Positions 52,636 to 61,802 of a stretch of 64,000 bases of DNA are shown in pieces (position 1 is the first letter of the stretch; the number at the start of each line of letters is the position of its first letter). The notes beneath the pieces were generated by a model that did not search any database, was not told the origin of the DNA, and was given only the letters and a program-made list of their open reading frames with translations. The DNA lies in NCBI GenBank assembly GCA_028690445.1, contig JAQVBE010000012.1, forward strand, positions 1 to 64,000. Direction: 5' to 3'. Source of the DNA: Aliarcobacter sp. (GTDB lineage Bacteria > Campylobacterota > Campylobacteria > Campylobacterales > Arcobacteraceae). Made by a program: the position numbers and the translations under genes.

Positions 52636-53907
52636 ATGTTTATTCACCTTGATTTAGATTGTTTTTTTGTTTCAGCTCATAGAACTATTGATGATAGTTT
52701 ATTTCACATTCCAGTTGCGGTTGGAGGAAGAAGTAATGTTAATATTTTTTCTTCAAAAAAAGAGATTAGAAAAATATCTTCAAATAGTGGTGCATTTGTA
52801 AGTTCCATTCTTACAAATGAGGGAATGAAAAGTTTTAAAGAGTATTTTGTAGATGAAAATGGAAAAATAAGAGGAATAATTACAACGTCATCTTATGAAG
52901 CAAGAGCTTTTGGAGTAAAAACAGCCATGAGTGTAAATGAAGCTTTATCTTTATGCCCTCATTTAAAAATGTTGGCACCAAATTATCCCTTGTATCATGA
53001 TTTATCAAATAGATTAAAAGAGCTTTTAATAAAAGAACTTCCTTTGGTGGAGCAGTATTCTATAGATGAATTTTTTGGAGATGTAAGTGGCTATATTGAT
53101 GAACATGAAATTGTTGAGTTTGCTTATTATCTAAAGAAAAAGATATTTGATGAGTTGAAATTACCCATCTCAATAGGAATATCAAATACAAAATATCTTT
53201 CAAAACTAATAACAGAATACGCAAAACCAGATGGTGTAAAATATGTAAGTGTTGATAATATCGCAAATTTTACAAGAGATATTCCAATTAAAGAGTTTCC
53301 TGGAATTGGAAAAGCTTTTCAAGAAAAACTCAAAGGTTATGGAATAAAAACACTAGGAGACATTAAAAAAAATCAAAAGCTTTTTTATTCATGGCAAAAA
53401 TCTGGTATTGATTTATATAATCGTGTTTGTGGAATAAGAGATAATAAATTAACTTTTGAAAGGGAAAAAAAATCAATTGGAATAGGTCGAACATTTGATG
53501 TGATTTTTGATAGAGAAGAACTAAAAAGAAGAGTTATGATACTTTGTCGGTATTTGTGTTTTTTAGTAAAAAAAGAAGGAGTAAATCCGCTAACTTATTC
53601 TATAGAAATAAAATATGAGTATAAAATAAAATCCAAAGATTATATAAATGTGAATAGAATTTTTAATGAAATGGATTTTAAAAATGAAATGGTAAAGCTT
53701 TTTGAACAAACAGATAATCATAAAACCCATGGAATAATACAGTTAAATATTACAGTTTCAAACTTTGCAAAAATAAATGACTATACTTATAATCTTTTTG
53801 AATATGAAGCTGATATAAAAAAAAGAGCTTTGACCAATCAGATGCAAAAATTAAGAAGTAAATATGGGATTGATATTATTAAAAGTGGATTTGAGATTAA
53901 AGAATAA
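52636..53907 (+). CDS. Y-family DNA polymerase (Pol IV-like) with insertion
   Basis: This 423-aa translesion polymerase has the palm acidic residues D6 and D8 in HLDLDCFFVSAH and the YSIDEFFGDVS active-site block, then the LP.SIGIS.TKYLSKL and FPGIGKAFQEKL helix-hairpin region. Between VAVGG (27-31) and RGIITTSSYEAR (79-90) it has about 43 more residues than E. coli DinB. No beta-clamp motif could be assigned with confidence. It may be better named a DinB/UmuC-family member than dinB. Confidence 0.88.
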   Translation: MFIHLDLDCFFVSAHRTIDDSLFHIPVAVGGRSNVNIFSSKKEIRKISSNSGAFVSSILTNEGMKSFKEYFVDENGKIRGIITTSSYEARAFGVKTAMSVNEALSLCPHLKMLAPNYPLYHDLSNRLKELLIKELPLVEQYSIDEFFGDVSGYIDEHEIVEFAYYLKKKIFDELKLPISIGISNTKYLSKLITEYAKPDGVKYVSVDNIANFTRDIPIKEFPGIGKAFQEKLKGYGIKTLGDIKKNQKLFYSWQKSGIDLYNRVCGIRDNKLTFEREKKSIGIGRTFDVIFDREELKRRVMILCRYLCFLVKKEGVNPLTYSIEIKYEYKIKSKDYINVNRIFNEMDFKNEMVKLFEQTDNHKTHGIIQLNITVSNFAKINDYTYNLFEYEADIKKRALTNQMQKLRSKYGIDIIKSGFEIKE

Positions 53908-53909
53908 GT

Positions 53910-53945
53910 AAAAGATTTAAGTAGAAAAATCTACCTAAATCTTTT
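53910..53945. terminator. Bidirectional terminator between polymerase and PiT genes
   Basis: AAAAGATTTA-A-GTAGA and TCTAC-C-TAAATCTTTT form a 15-bp stem with one mismatch and an AAAA loop between convergent genes ending at 53907 and 53956. Confidence 0.8.
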
Positions 53946-53955
53946 ATGGTTTGAA

Positions 53956-55446
53956 CTAACCAATTTTTGTAATATAATTTAAACCAATATAAATACCAGC
54001 ACCCATTAAAGCTGTAACAGGTAATGTAAAAAGCCATGCAAGTAAAATTGTATTAATTGTTTTTTTCTGAACTCCACCATCAGGTTCAGCAACCATAGTC
54101 CCAGCAACAGCACTTGAAACAATATGAGTTGTACTAACTGGTGCATGAGCAAAGTTTGCTAATAAAATAGTTATCATTGCCATTGCTTGAGAAACTGCAC
54201 CTTGCATATGATTGATTGGTTTAGAACCAATTTTTTCACCAATAGTATGAACAACTCTTTTATAACCTATCATTGTTCCAATACCTATCATTAAAGCAAC
54301 AGCTATAATAACCCAATAAGGTACATATTCAGTAGATGTAATCATTTGTTTTCTTTGATCTGCAATATAGTCAGATTTGTCTTTATCTATTGATTTATAA
54401 GCTCTTTCAACTTGTCCAAAGAAGTTATCTGAACATAAAACAGCTGTATGAATTTTCCATCTATCATTTTCTGTAAGTTCAGAATATGATTTTAAACCAT
54501 CTAATTTTGTAGAAATTTCAAGAGTTGTGTTATATACATGATTAACATCACACTCTGAAATTGAATTTTCTATTTTTAAAGCACTGATAAGTTGCTTTTC
54601 ATTTAAAAGTTTTGTAAGAGTATCATTGTTATCTGCGTAGAATTTTGCTAAGTTTGCTGCACTATCTCTAGTTTGCATAATTTTATATTGATGAGCTTCC
54701 ATATTTAAAGCATAATAAGTTGGTAAAATCCCAATAAGAATAATCATAATAAGACCTATACCTTTTTGCCCATCATTAGAACCATGTGCAAAACTAACTC
54801 CTGCTCCTGTTGCTATGATTCCTGTTCTCATCCAAAAATTGGGTTTCTTTTTTTTATCTCCAGTTGGTGATTTAAAAAACTTTGGATTTTTTACAACTTT
54901 TCGTGAGAGTTTCATAATCAAAAATGCTAATCCAAATCCTAAAAGTGGAGAAACAGCTAACGCAGTTAAAATTCCATAAACAACTTTCCAATTTAAACTT
55001 TGTGAAAAAGTAAATCCATGCATCATTCCAAAAGCAACACTAACACCTACTAATGAACCAATTAGCGAATGTGAACTAGAAACTGGTAAACCAAAATACC
55101 ATGTTCCAAAATTCCAAATAAGCGCAGAAAGTAATAATGAAAAAATCATTACTAACGTAGCATTTTGGTCAGAAGATACCATAATATCAAGTGGTAGTAA
55201 ATGTACAATTACATAAGCAACACCAATTCCACCGAGGATTACACCAATAAAGTTCATAATTCCAGCCATAATAACTGAGTATCCTGGTTTCATAGAATTA
55301 GTATATATAATCATAGCAACAGCATTTGCTGTATCATGAAAACCGTTAATCATTTCATAAAATAATGCAATACCCAATGACAAAAGTAATAGTCCAATTG
55401 TAAAGTTATCGATATTATTTAAAGCATCCCATAAAACAGACATCAA
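53956..55446 (-). CDS. PiT-family inorganic phosphate transporter
   Basis: The 496-aa protein has two copies of the PiT signature: MINGFHDTANAVAMII near the N terminus and the VSFAHGSNDGQKGIGLI copy. The C-terminal APVSTTHIVSSAVAGTM matches the family repeat, as does LPVSSSHSLIGSLVG earlier. A long central hydrophilic loop (about 255-370) separates the two membrane halves. It should import phosphate as a metal complex with protons or sodium. The start may be either of two adjacent ATGs. Confidence 0.93.
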   Translation of the reverse strand: MMSVLWDALNNIDNFTIGLLLLSLGIALFYEMINGFHDTANAVAMIIYTNSMKPGYSVIMAGIMNFIGVILGGIGVAYVIVHLLPLDIMVSSDQNATLVMIFSLLLSALIWNFGTWYFGLPVSSSHSLIGSLVGVSVAFGMMHGFTFSQSLNWKVVYGILTALAVSPLLGFGLAFLIMKLSRKVVKNPKFFKSPTGDKKKKPNFWMRTGIIATGAGVSFAHGSNDGQKGIGLIMIILIGILPTYYALNMEAHQYKIMQTRDSAANLAKFYADNNDTLTKLLNEKQLISALKIENSISECDVNHVYNTTLEISTKLDGLKSYSELTENDRWKIHTAVLCSDNFFGQVERAYKSIDKDKSDYIADQRKQMITSTEYVPYWVIIAVALMIGIGTMIGYKRVVHTIGEKIGSKPINHMQGAVSQAMAMITILLANFAHAPVSTTHIVSSAVAGTMVAEPDGGVQKKTINTILLAWLFTLPVTALMGAGIYIGLNYITKIG

Positions 55447-55572
55447 TCCATCCTCAAATTTAAAAGCTAAAAAGTTGAATATTATATCCTAGTTTAACTT
55501 TTAAAACTTTATAACTAAATATAAAGCTTTTTAAGCCTAGAATTCAAATTCAATAAAATTAAAGGATATTTC

Positions 55573-55881
55573 ATGGCATATATTTTACAAGTAGATTTTC
55601 CACATGATGGAATTTTTGGTGAAGAGTTTTCAAAAGCTTTTATTGATTTAGCAAATGATATATCACAAGAAGCTGGTTTGATTTGGAAAATTTGGACTGA
55701 AAATGAAACTACAAAAGAAGCAGGTGGAATTTATCTATTTTCAAATGAAAATGATGCAAAAAGATATTTAGAAAAACATACTCTTAGACTTGAATCTTTT
55801 GGATATAAAAATATAAGAGGAAAAATTTTTAAAGTAAACGAAGCACTAAGTTTTATTACAAATGCGAATTTTTTAAAATAA
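55573..55881 (+). CDS. YdhR-like putative monooxygenase
   Basis: The 102-aa protein resembles the YdhR family of small dimeric alpha/beta-barrel proteins: the ILQVDFPH start, GLIWKIWTENE, EAGGIYLFSNENDAKRYLEKH and the RLESFGYKNIRGKIF end all fit. Activity as a monooxygenase is only a family guess. It is monocistronic and ends at a hairpin shared with the convergent gene. Confidence 0.85.
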   Translation: MAYILQVDFPHDGIFGEEFSKAFIDLANDISQEAGLIWKIWTENETTKEAGGIYLFSNENDAKRYLEKHTLRLESFGYKNIRGKIFKVNEALSFITNANFLK

Positions 55882-55904
55882 AAAAGGGCAAAGCCCTTTT
55901 TTTT
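55881..55904. terminator. Bidirectional terminator
   Basis: AAAAAGGGC-AAA-GCCCTTTTT with flanking A and T runs forms a classical terminator for both converging genes (ends at 55881 and 55903). Confidence 0.85.
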
Positions 55905-56871
55905 AATCAGCTAATAAAGTTCTATAAAACTCTCTATAATTTGTGTCTTTTTCATCTCTGGCTTTCATAGCAGCTCTTGGATGTTCATTTAATTGACCAG
56001 TTAACATATATGGAATACTATATCCCCAATCTAACTCTTTTTCAAGTGGAACAATGAATTCTTCAATAAATTTTAATACAGGCATTAGTTTATATTTTGG
56101 ATTTTTTAAGAACCCAATTAATAATTCAAGGGGACAATTTCCCGCACCTCTTCCAAATCCTGAAATAGTAACATCAAGGAAACTAGCTCCATAAATCATT
56201 GATTCTAAAGTATTTGCATAAGCTAACTGAAGATTATTGTGAGCATGAATTCCTATTTGTTTTCCAGAATCAACAGCCACTTTTAAATATTTTTCTGTTA
56301 ATTTTTTGATTTGTTCAGGATAAAAAGAACCAAAACTATCTGCTATATAAATAACATCAACAGGAGTTTTTGCTAATTGTGCTAATACTTCATCTAGTTC
56401 ATCATCAAATGATTTTGAAATTGCCATAATATTTACAGTTGTTTCATAACCTTTTTCATGGGCATCTTGAATTAATTCAATAGCTGCTGGAATTTGGTGA
56501 ATATATGTTGCAATTCTTATCATATCAACAACACTTTCAGATTTTGGTCTAAGTTCTTCTTTTAAACTTCTTCCAATATCACTCATAACAGCAATTTTCA
56601 TATTTGTTTTATTTTCACCAACAATTCTTCTAATATCTTCTTCTTTACAGAAATTCCAAGGACCATATTCATCTTCACTCATAATTGTAGGTGATACATT
56701 TTTCCCGATTTCCATATAATCAACACCAGCAGCTAAACAAGCTTCATAATGTGCTTTTACAAATTCATCAGTAAAATGGTAGTTATTTACTAATCCCCCA
56801 TCTCTTATAGTACAATCAAAAACTTTTATGTCTTCTCTAACTGTTAGTATTGAACCTTTTTTTTCAATCAT
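55903..56871 (-). CDS. DRE-TIM metallolyase, aldolase catalytic domain protein
   Basis: The 322-aa TIM-barrel protein has the DRE motif as FDCTIRDGG (residues 18-26) and the metal-binding HAHNN later (GIHAHNNLQLAYAN), followed by GFGRGAGNCPLELL. This fits the HMG-CoA lyase/4-hydroxy-2-oxovalerate aldolase superfamily. No LeuA-type regulatory domain is present. Such genes often occur in surface-sugar or side-chain clusters, but nothing of that kind is adjacent. The substrate is unknown. Confidence 0.85.
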   Translation of the reverse strand: MIEKKGSILTVREDIKVFDCTIRDGGLVNNYHFTDEFVKAHYEACLAAGVDYMEIGKNVSPTIMSEDEYGPWNFCKEEDIRRIVGENKTNMKIAVMSDIGRSLKEELRPKSESVVDMIRIATYIHQIPAAIELIQDAHEKGYETTVNIMAISKSFDDELDEVLAQLAKTPVDVIYIADSFGSFYPEQIKKLTEKYLKVAVDSGKQIGIHAHNNLQLAYANTLESMIYGASFLDVTISGFGRGAGNCPLELLIGFLKNPKYKLMPVLKFIEEFIVPLEKELDWGYSIPYMLTGQLNEHPRAAMKARDEKDTNYREFYRTLLAD

Positions 56872-56938
56872 TATTGTTCCTTGTTCTTTCTTCTTAATAA
56901 TTACCCATATAATATCTAAAAGGCACTCAAATCAATCT

Positions 56939-57757
56939 TTAATAAGATTTCATTGCTAAAACTTCTTCTATTTTATTATAAGAATAAAATTCAAAATTTT
57001 TATTTTTTATTTTAATTGCATAAACAGCCATTCTATCAGCTAGTTCATTTCCCTCAATTCCTGTATGACCTCTTACATGATTTATTTCAATTTTATCTTT
57101 TAATTGCAAAAATAAATTATGAGACTCTTTTATTAGTTCAAGATTTTTAATTTCTCCACCTTTTTTACTCCAACCATTAGCTTTCCAACCAAATGCCCAA
57201 ACTGTAATACAATCAATTGCATATTTTGAATCTGAAAAAATAGAGATAATATTATCACTACTTGTTTGTTTTGCAATTACTAAAGCTTGATGAAGTGCAT
57301 TTAATTCAGCAATATTATTTGTTCCTTCTTCCTCATAAGCTCCATAAAGTAAAACAGGATTTTTTTCGTTTGAGTAAATCGCCAATCCACTTCCAGCATT
57401 TCCAGGATTTCCAGAACATGCACCATCACAATAGATTCTTATATGTTCTTCATTTTCATTTATTTGAATTTTTTCTTCGGTTTCAACTTTTGGAAGTTCA
57501 TAAACTGATTTTGGTTTTATATTGTTGAATTCTAAAACCATATGATAATTTTTGATGATTTGCTCTTGTGCTTTTTGTGATAAATCACCCTTTAAAAGCA
57601 TAAGTAAATTCATATCATTTTTTGAAACTTCTTTATCTAAAGCTTGATTTTTCCAGTTTTCTTCACTTGGATAATCTAAACTCAAAATTTTAAATTGTTC
57701 TTTATTTAATGTATCTTTATGGGAAATTAATTGAATAAAATTATTGTCTATTTTCAT
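56939..57757 (-). CDS. rnhA: Ribonuclease HI with N-terminal extension
   Basis: The 272-aa protein ends in an RNase H domain with D111 (YCDGACSGNPG), E151 (NNIAELNAL), D176 (IFSDSKYA) and D241 (GNELADRMA), the complete metal-binding set. It also has the HVRGHTGIEGN loop. The first ~100 residues are an extra helical, charged region not found in the usual ~155-aa RnhA. The domain should cut RNA in RNA/DNA hybrids. The extension has no recognised fold. Confidence 0.92.
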   Translation of the reverse strand: MKIDNNFIQLISHKDTLNKEQFKILSLDYPSEENWKNQALDKEVSKNDMNLLMLLKGDLSQKAQEQIIKNYHMVLEFNNIKPKSVYELPKVETEEKIQINENEEHIRIYCDGACSGNPGNAGSGLAIYSNEKNPVLLYGAYEEEGTNNIAELNALHQALVIAKQTSSDNIISIFSDSKYAIDCITVWAFGWKANGWSKKGGEIKNLELIKESHNLFLQLKDKIEINHVRGHTGIEGNELADRMAVYAIKIKNKNFEFYSYNKIEEVLAMKSY

Positions 57758-57991
57758 ATATTATTATCTTTATATTTTTTAATTTAAAAAGAATTGTACT
57801 TAAATATACTATAGCCCTTGCTTTTATTTTTTTATTCTGTTAGACTGTATGCACTAAAGATGAATCGAGTTTCATCTGTTATTTGCCTTTTATTGATTAC
57901 CCACAGCGTTAATATTACTCATTTAGACAACAAGCTCATTTTTATCTTTTTAATAACTTCATTAAATTGAAGAAAAAAAAGGAAAAACAAT
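57758..57991. other. Intergenic stretch with hairpin, possible small RNA
   Basis: No gene is evident here. AGATGAA (57858-57864) pairs with TTCATCT (57871-57877) around TCGAGT, inside a locally less AT-rich stretch (about 57842-57950). TATACTATA at about 57807 could act as a promoter. A small RNA or long 5' leader for the gene at 57992 is possible. Confidence 0.3.
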
Positions 57992-58138
57992 ATGTCAATT
58001 ACACATATAAAAACAAACAAAAAAATCGAAGTTTTATTAAGACTTTTAGAAAATAATGAAAGTTTAGAGGACGCAAGTTCAAAAGCTGGATTAAATATTG
58101 AAAAAACAAGATTATTAATAAATAACAAAAAAAGCTAA
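57992..58138 (+). CDS. Small HTH-like hypothetical protein, 48 aa
   Basis: A frame with AAGGA upstream starts at ATG 57992 and ends at 58138. The product, about half helix, reads KIEVLLRLLENNESLEDASSKAGL, then NIEKTRLLINN, which looks like a minimal helix-turn-helix (as in Sigma-like or MerR-like half-domains). A longer frame exists on the opposite strand, but it lacks a ribosome-binding site. No family is recognised. Confidence 0.5.
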   Translation: MSITHIKTNKKIEVLLRLLENNESLEDASSKAGLNIEKTRLLINNKKS

Positions 58139-58249
58139 TCCCTTGAAAAATTATTTTATCCAGAGAAGTCTTATTTTTACTTGATTATAATTATTACTAA
58201 TAAAATATTATTTTGGTATCATTACAGAAAATAAAGAGATGGAGATGTT

Positions 58250-60484
58250 ATGCTTTCAAAATTATCAATAAAACAAAAATTGATTTTAATAATGTTAATA
58301 CCGCTTATTGTTGTTATATTATTAGCAGCAAAACTGGCGATAGACTCATTTAGTTCTTCTAAAAATTTACAATCATTGGATAACGTAGTTATTCTTTCTA
58401 TAAAAATTGGAAATTTAGTTCATGAAACACAAAAAGAAAGGGGAATGACAGCTGGATTTTTGGGTAGTAAAGGTGAAAAGTTTAGTACAGAACTTTTAGC
58501 GCAAAGATTAGTTGTTGATGAAAAACAAAAAGAAGTAAATGGATTTTTAACAACATTTGATAAAAATGCTTATAGTGAAGAATTCTTAGAAAATCTAAAC
58601 AATGGTCTTAAAAAACTTCAAGATTTACCAAATATTAGAACTGGTGTTAGTGCTTTTAGTATAAATGCTGCAGTTGCGATTGATTATTATACTGATACAA
58701 ATAAATTGTTATTAAACGTAATTGCAACTATTACAAAATTATCAAATAGTAGTGCTAAAGTATCTCAAGAATTAGTATCTTATATGAACTTTTTATTGTC
58801 AAAAGAGAGAGCTGGAATCGAAAGAGCAGTTGGAACTAATACTTTTGCAAAAAATAGTTTTGGAGAGGGAATGAAAGCTAAGTTTTATACCTTAGTTGCT
58901 GAACAAAATGCATATATGGATTCATTTTTAAAAGTAAGTAGTTTAACTATGGCTGATTTTTATAAAAAAACTTTTCAAGCTGATTCTATAAATGAAGTTG
59001 AAAAAATGAGAAAAGTAGCTTTATATAGTGATCTTGACTCAAATTTTAATATTGATGCAAATGTTTGGTTCAAACAAATAACTGAAAAAATTAATATTCT
59101 AAAGAAAATCGAAGATTATATTTCACAAAGTTTATCAGATACAATTGGTTCAGAAATGCATAATGCTAGTCAAAATATGATTATCTTTGGATTATTAAGT
59201 GCTTTTGGTGTAGCTTTAACTATGATTTTAGCAAGAACAATTGCGTTTACTATTTTAATTGATGTTGATTCTGTAAAAAAAGGTGTTGAAAACTTTTTTG
59301 CCTTTATAAATTTTGAAAAAGATGATATTGAACTTATCAATGTTAAATCAAATGATGAATTAGGAATGATGTCAAAAATTATAAATAAAAATATTGAAGA
59401 TACAAAAATAAATATCCAAAAAGACAGAGCTTTAATTGCTGATACAATTAGAGTTACAAATGAGATTAATAAAGGTCATTTAAACTGCAAAATTGAACTT
59501 GACTCAAATAATCCTTCATTAAATGAACTAAAAAATATTATAAATGAAATGTTAGGAACATTAAATAGCAATATTTCAAATATTTTAAATGTTTTAACTT
59601 CTTATTCTAAACTAGATTTCAGATCAAATATAGCTCCAAATAATCTTGAAGGTATTATAAAAGAATTAGAAAAAGATGTAAATATTTTAGGTGAAGTTAT
59701 CACTCAAACTCTAATGGAAAACAAAAGAACAGGAATAATTTTAAGTTCTAATGCAAATACATTAACTCAAAATATGCAAGGAATTGCAAGTGCTGCAAAT
59801 TCTCAAGCAGCATCACTTGAAGAAACAGCAGCATCACTTGAAGAGATAACTTCGAATATTACAAACAACACTCAAACAGCTATAAAAATGGCAAATTTTG
59901 GGAATAAAGTTAAAGAATCAATTACTTTAGGACAAGAACTAGCAAATAAAACAGTTCTTTCAATGGAAGATATAAATTCTCAAACAACAGCAATTAGTGA
60001 AGCAATTACAATTATTGATCAAATTGCATTCCAAACAAATATTCTTTCTTTAAATGCAGCCGTTGAAGCAGCAACTGCTGGTGAAGCTGGAAAAGGTTTT
60101 GCAGTTGTTGCAGGAGAAGTGCGAACACTTGCAAGTAGAAGTGCAGAAGCTGCTAAACAAATAAAAGATTTAGTTCAAAATGCTCAAATAAAAACTCAAG
60201 AAGGTAAAGATATTGCTTCTGATATGATAGATGGATATTTAGAATTAAACAAAAATATATCAACAACTTTAGAGTTGATAGAGAATGTTACAACAGCAAG
60301 TAAAGAACAATCAGCAGGTATGGTTCAAATAAATGATGCTGTTAATAATCTTGACCAAATAACACAAATAAATGCTCAAAATGCTTCTCAAGCTAATGAA
60401 ATTGCTCAAAAAACACTTGAAATATCAAATACGATAATTACTCAAGCTGATGCAAAAGAGTTCAATGGAAAAAATTCGTTTTAA
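58250..60484 (+). CDS. NIT-domain methyl-accepting chemotaxis protein
   Basis: The 744-aa receptor has membrane segments at about 9-27 and 308-328, enclosing a periplasmic helical domain. The [15 protein letters not shown] motif (about 60) and the second ERAG block ([12 protein letters not shown]) fit the NIT (nitrate- and nitrite-sensing) domain. A HAMP-like region and the MCP signalling domain with [20 protein letters not shown] follow. Chemotaxis to nitrate or nitrite is the family-based expectation and fits the nitrate assimilation genes at 20-33 kb. Confidence 0.9.
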   Translation: MLSKLSIKQKLILIMLIPLIVVILLAAKLAIDSFSSSKNLQSLDNVVILSIKIGNLVHETQKERGMTAGFLGSKGEKFSTELLAQRLVVDEKQKEVNGFLTTFDKNAYSEEFLENLNNGLKKLQDLPNIRTGVSAFSINAAVAIDYYTDTNKLLLNVIATITKLSNSSAKVSQELVSYMNFLLSKERAGIERAVGTNTFAKNSFGEGMKAKFYTLVAEQNAYMDSFLKVSSLTMADFYKKTFQADSINEVEKMRKVALYSDLDSNFNIDANVWFKQITEKINILKKIEDYISQSLSDTIGSEMHNASQNMIIFGLLSAFGVALTMILARTIAFTILIDVDSVKKGVENFFAFINFEKDDIELINVKSNDELGMMSKIINKNIEDTKINIQKDRALIADTIRVTNEINKGHLNCKIELDSNNPSLNELKNIINEMLGTLNSNISNILNVLTSYSKLDFRSNIAPNNLEGIIKELEKDVNILGEVITQTLMENKRTGIILSSNANTLTQNMQGIASAANSQAASLEETAASLEEITSNITNNTQTAIKMANFGNKVKESITLGQELANKTVLSMEDINSQTTAISEAITIIDQIAFQTNILSLNAAVEAATAGEAGKGFAVVAGEVRTLASRSAEAAKQIKDLVQNAQIKTQEGKDIASDMIDGYLELNKNISTTLELIENVTTASKEQSAGMVQINDAVNNLDQITQINAQNASQANEIAQKTLEISNTIITQADAKEFNGKNSF

Positions 60485-60489
60485 AATTT

Positions 60490-60528
60490 AACAAAGAGTA
60501 AAAGAGCTAATCTCTTTTTCTCTTTGTT
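60490..60528. terminator. Bidirectional terminator after NIT-MCP
   Basis: AACAAAGAGTAAAAGAG (60490-60506) pairs with CTCTTTTTCTCTTTGTT (60512-60528) with one T-T mismatch around CTAAT. It lies between convergent genes ending at 60484 and 60531. Confidence 0.8.
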
Positions 60529-60530
60529 AT

Positions 60531-60764
60531 TTATTCTTCTTCTTTATGTCGTCTTCCATTAAAAGTTAAAACAGTATCTAGTTTTATTTGCTCTTTTGTA
60601 GTTAAAATCAAATATTCAATACCATCAATTACACTCATAGTTTCTATCAAACCTTTTAGAGTCTTTTTTTCATCATTTTCTAAATAAACAATAGTTGAAG
60701 GAATATTTCTTTTCATTGCTACATTTAGCTGGTCAAAAAATTCACATGAAATTGGAGTGTACAT
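60531..60764 (-). CDS. Rof/YaeO-like Rho-binding antiterminator
   Basis: The 77-aa protein resembles E. coli YaeO/Rof: YTPISCEFFDQLNVAM (YaeO has YQPINCDDYDNLELAC), then DEKKTLKGLIE, GIEYLIL and KLDTVLTFNGRRH, matching EYLVV..LRLDKITSF. Rof inhibits Rho-dependent termination by blocking RNA loading. The likeness is by eye over the whole length. It is followed closely (15 bp) on its upstream side by the DUF2721 gene, so the two may share a transcript. Confidence 0.7.
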   Translation of the reverse strand: MYTPISCEFFDQLNVAMKRNIPSTIVYLENDEKKTLKGLIETMSVIDGIEYLILTTKEQIKLDTVLTFNGRRHKEEE

Positions 60765-60779
60765 ATTCGGTTTTTCCTT

Positions 60780-61253
60780 TTATGGTATATAACTTTTTTT
60801 ACTTTTTATAAAAGAAGTTGTATAAAAAATTTCTCTTAAAAATAAAAATAAAGAGATAATCAAACAAAACATTGCTGCAATAAAAAGTGCAACAATAAAA
60901 AAAGAGTCTTTAAATTCAAAGATAGCACTTAAAAACATTGTTACAATAACTAATGCAATTAATAAACCTGTACTTGTACAAAAAAGTATAGCAAGGTTTG
61001 TATTTTTCATTCTCATTGTAAGAAATTTTCTTCTTAGTTTAAGTTTTAAAATATCTTCATCTTTATTATGAGTGAGTTGATGTTCGTCTTCATATTTATC
61101 TAACTTATCAACTTTATCAATAATTCTTGAAAGTCTTCCTGTAAAAACATTTAATAACCCAGCTACACCTGCTAGTAAAAATACTGGAGCCACAGAGAGT
61201 TGAATTAGTTGTGAAACGCTATTTACGCTATTTGCTTCTATCATTGTGAACAT
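60780..61253 (-). CDS. DUF2721 membrane protein
   Basis: The 157-aa protein has an N-terminal membrane segment with QLSVAPVFLLAGVAGLLNVFTGRLSRIIDK, typical of DUF2721. A charged helix and two more membrane segments (about 83-105 and 113-137) follow. The start could be either ATG 61253 or 61244. Function is unknown. It lies 15 bp upstream of the Rof-like gene on the same strand. Confidence 0.85.
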   Translation of the reverse strand: MFTMIEANSVNSVSQLIQLSVAPVFLLAGVAGLLNVFTGRLSRIIDKVDKLDKYEDEHQLTHNKDEDILKLKLRRKFLTMRMKNTNLAILFCTSTGLLIALVIVTMFLSAIFEFKDSFFIVALFIAAMFCLIISLFLFLREIFYTTSFIKSKKSYIP

Positions 61254-61266
61254 TATATTTTCTTCT

Positions 61267-61371
61267 TTATTTTATATTACATTTTCTAAATTTACATCTG
61301 AAAAATTTGATAAGCATATAAACAAAAAATAAAACAATAGCAATTTCAAATATCTTGTATAATATTTCCAA
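61267..61371 (-). CDS. Possible 34-aa single-span membrane protein
   Basis: Between the DUF302 and DUF2721 genes a TTG-started frame encodes MEILYKIFEIAIVLFFVYML followed by a basic Cys-containing tail (KFFRCKFRKCNIK). One membrane helix with a positive C-terminal tail is a plausible small membrane protein. The ribosome-binding site is not clear, so the call is weak. Confidence 0.3.
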   Translation of the reverse strand: MEILYKIFEIAIVLFFVYMLIKFFRCKFRKCNIK

Positions 61372-61379
61372 AATATGCT

Positions 61380-61757
61380 CTATTTTATTTCGTCAATTAT
61401 TTCTAATAATTGTTCTTGAACTTCTTGTGCTAGTTCAATTAAATCGGGATTTATATCATCAACCAATTGAACTAACGAGTTCATAGCTATCATAGTTTCT
61501 CCATCTTGTGTGTAAACAGAGATTTTACAAGGCATGATAATTGAAAGTGACATATCTTCACTTAAAAACTTTTCAGCAACGATAGGATTACAAATATCAA
61601 CTATTTGACACTCATTTCCTAAATCAATACCTTTTGATTTTAAAGTCTCTTTTACATTGTGAATATGTTGAATTCCGTATTTATATTTTGAAGCAACTTC
61701 TTTTAAAGAATCGATAACTTCTTGAACACTTTTGTTTGTAACTTCCATATATTGCAT
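61380..61757 (-). CDS. DUF302 domain protein
   Basis: The 125-aa cytoplasmic protein has the DUF302 pattern: VQEVIDSLKEVASKYKYGIQHIHNVKETLKSKG, QIVDICNPIVAEKFLSED and LSIIMPCKISVYTQDGETMIA. A good AAGGAA site precedes the ATG at 61757. The family has conserved Cys residues (C61-type ICNP and MPCKI) and an unknown role. It follows ycaO by 45 bp on the same strand. Confidence 0.85.
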   Translation of the reverse strand: MQYMEVTNKSVQEVIDSLKEVASKYKYGIQHIHNVKETLKSKGIDLGNECQIVDICNPIVAEKFLSEDMSLSIIMPCKISVYTQDGETMIAMNSLVQLVDDINPDLIELAQEVQEQLLEIIDEIK

Positions 61758-61802
61758 ATAATTTCCTTTGCTAATTTATTAATTTTTATTGATTATAACT
61801 AA

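Noticed and set aside
57919-58128. 69-aa hydrophobic reading frame on the (-) strand
   Set aside because: It is opposite the 48-aa (+) frame that has an AAGGA site; the (-) frame has no ribosome-binding site and its composition looks like the complement of a helical basic protein.
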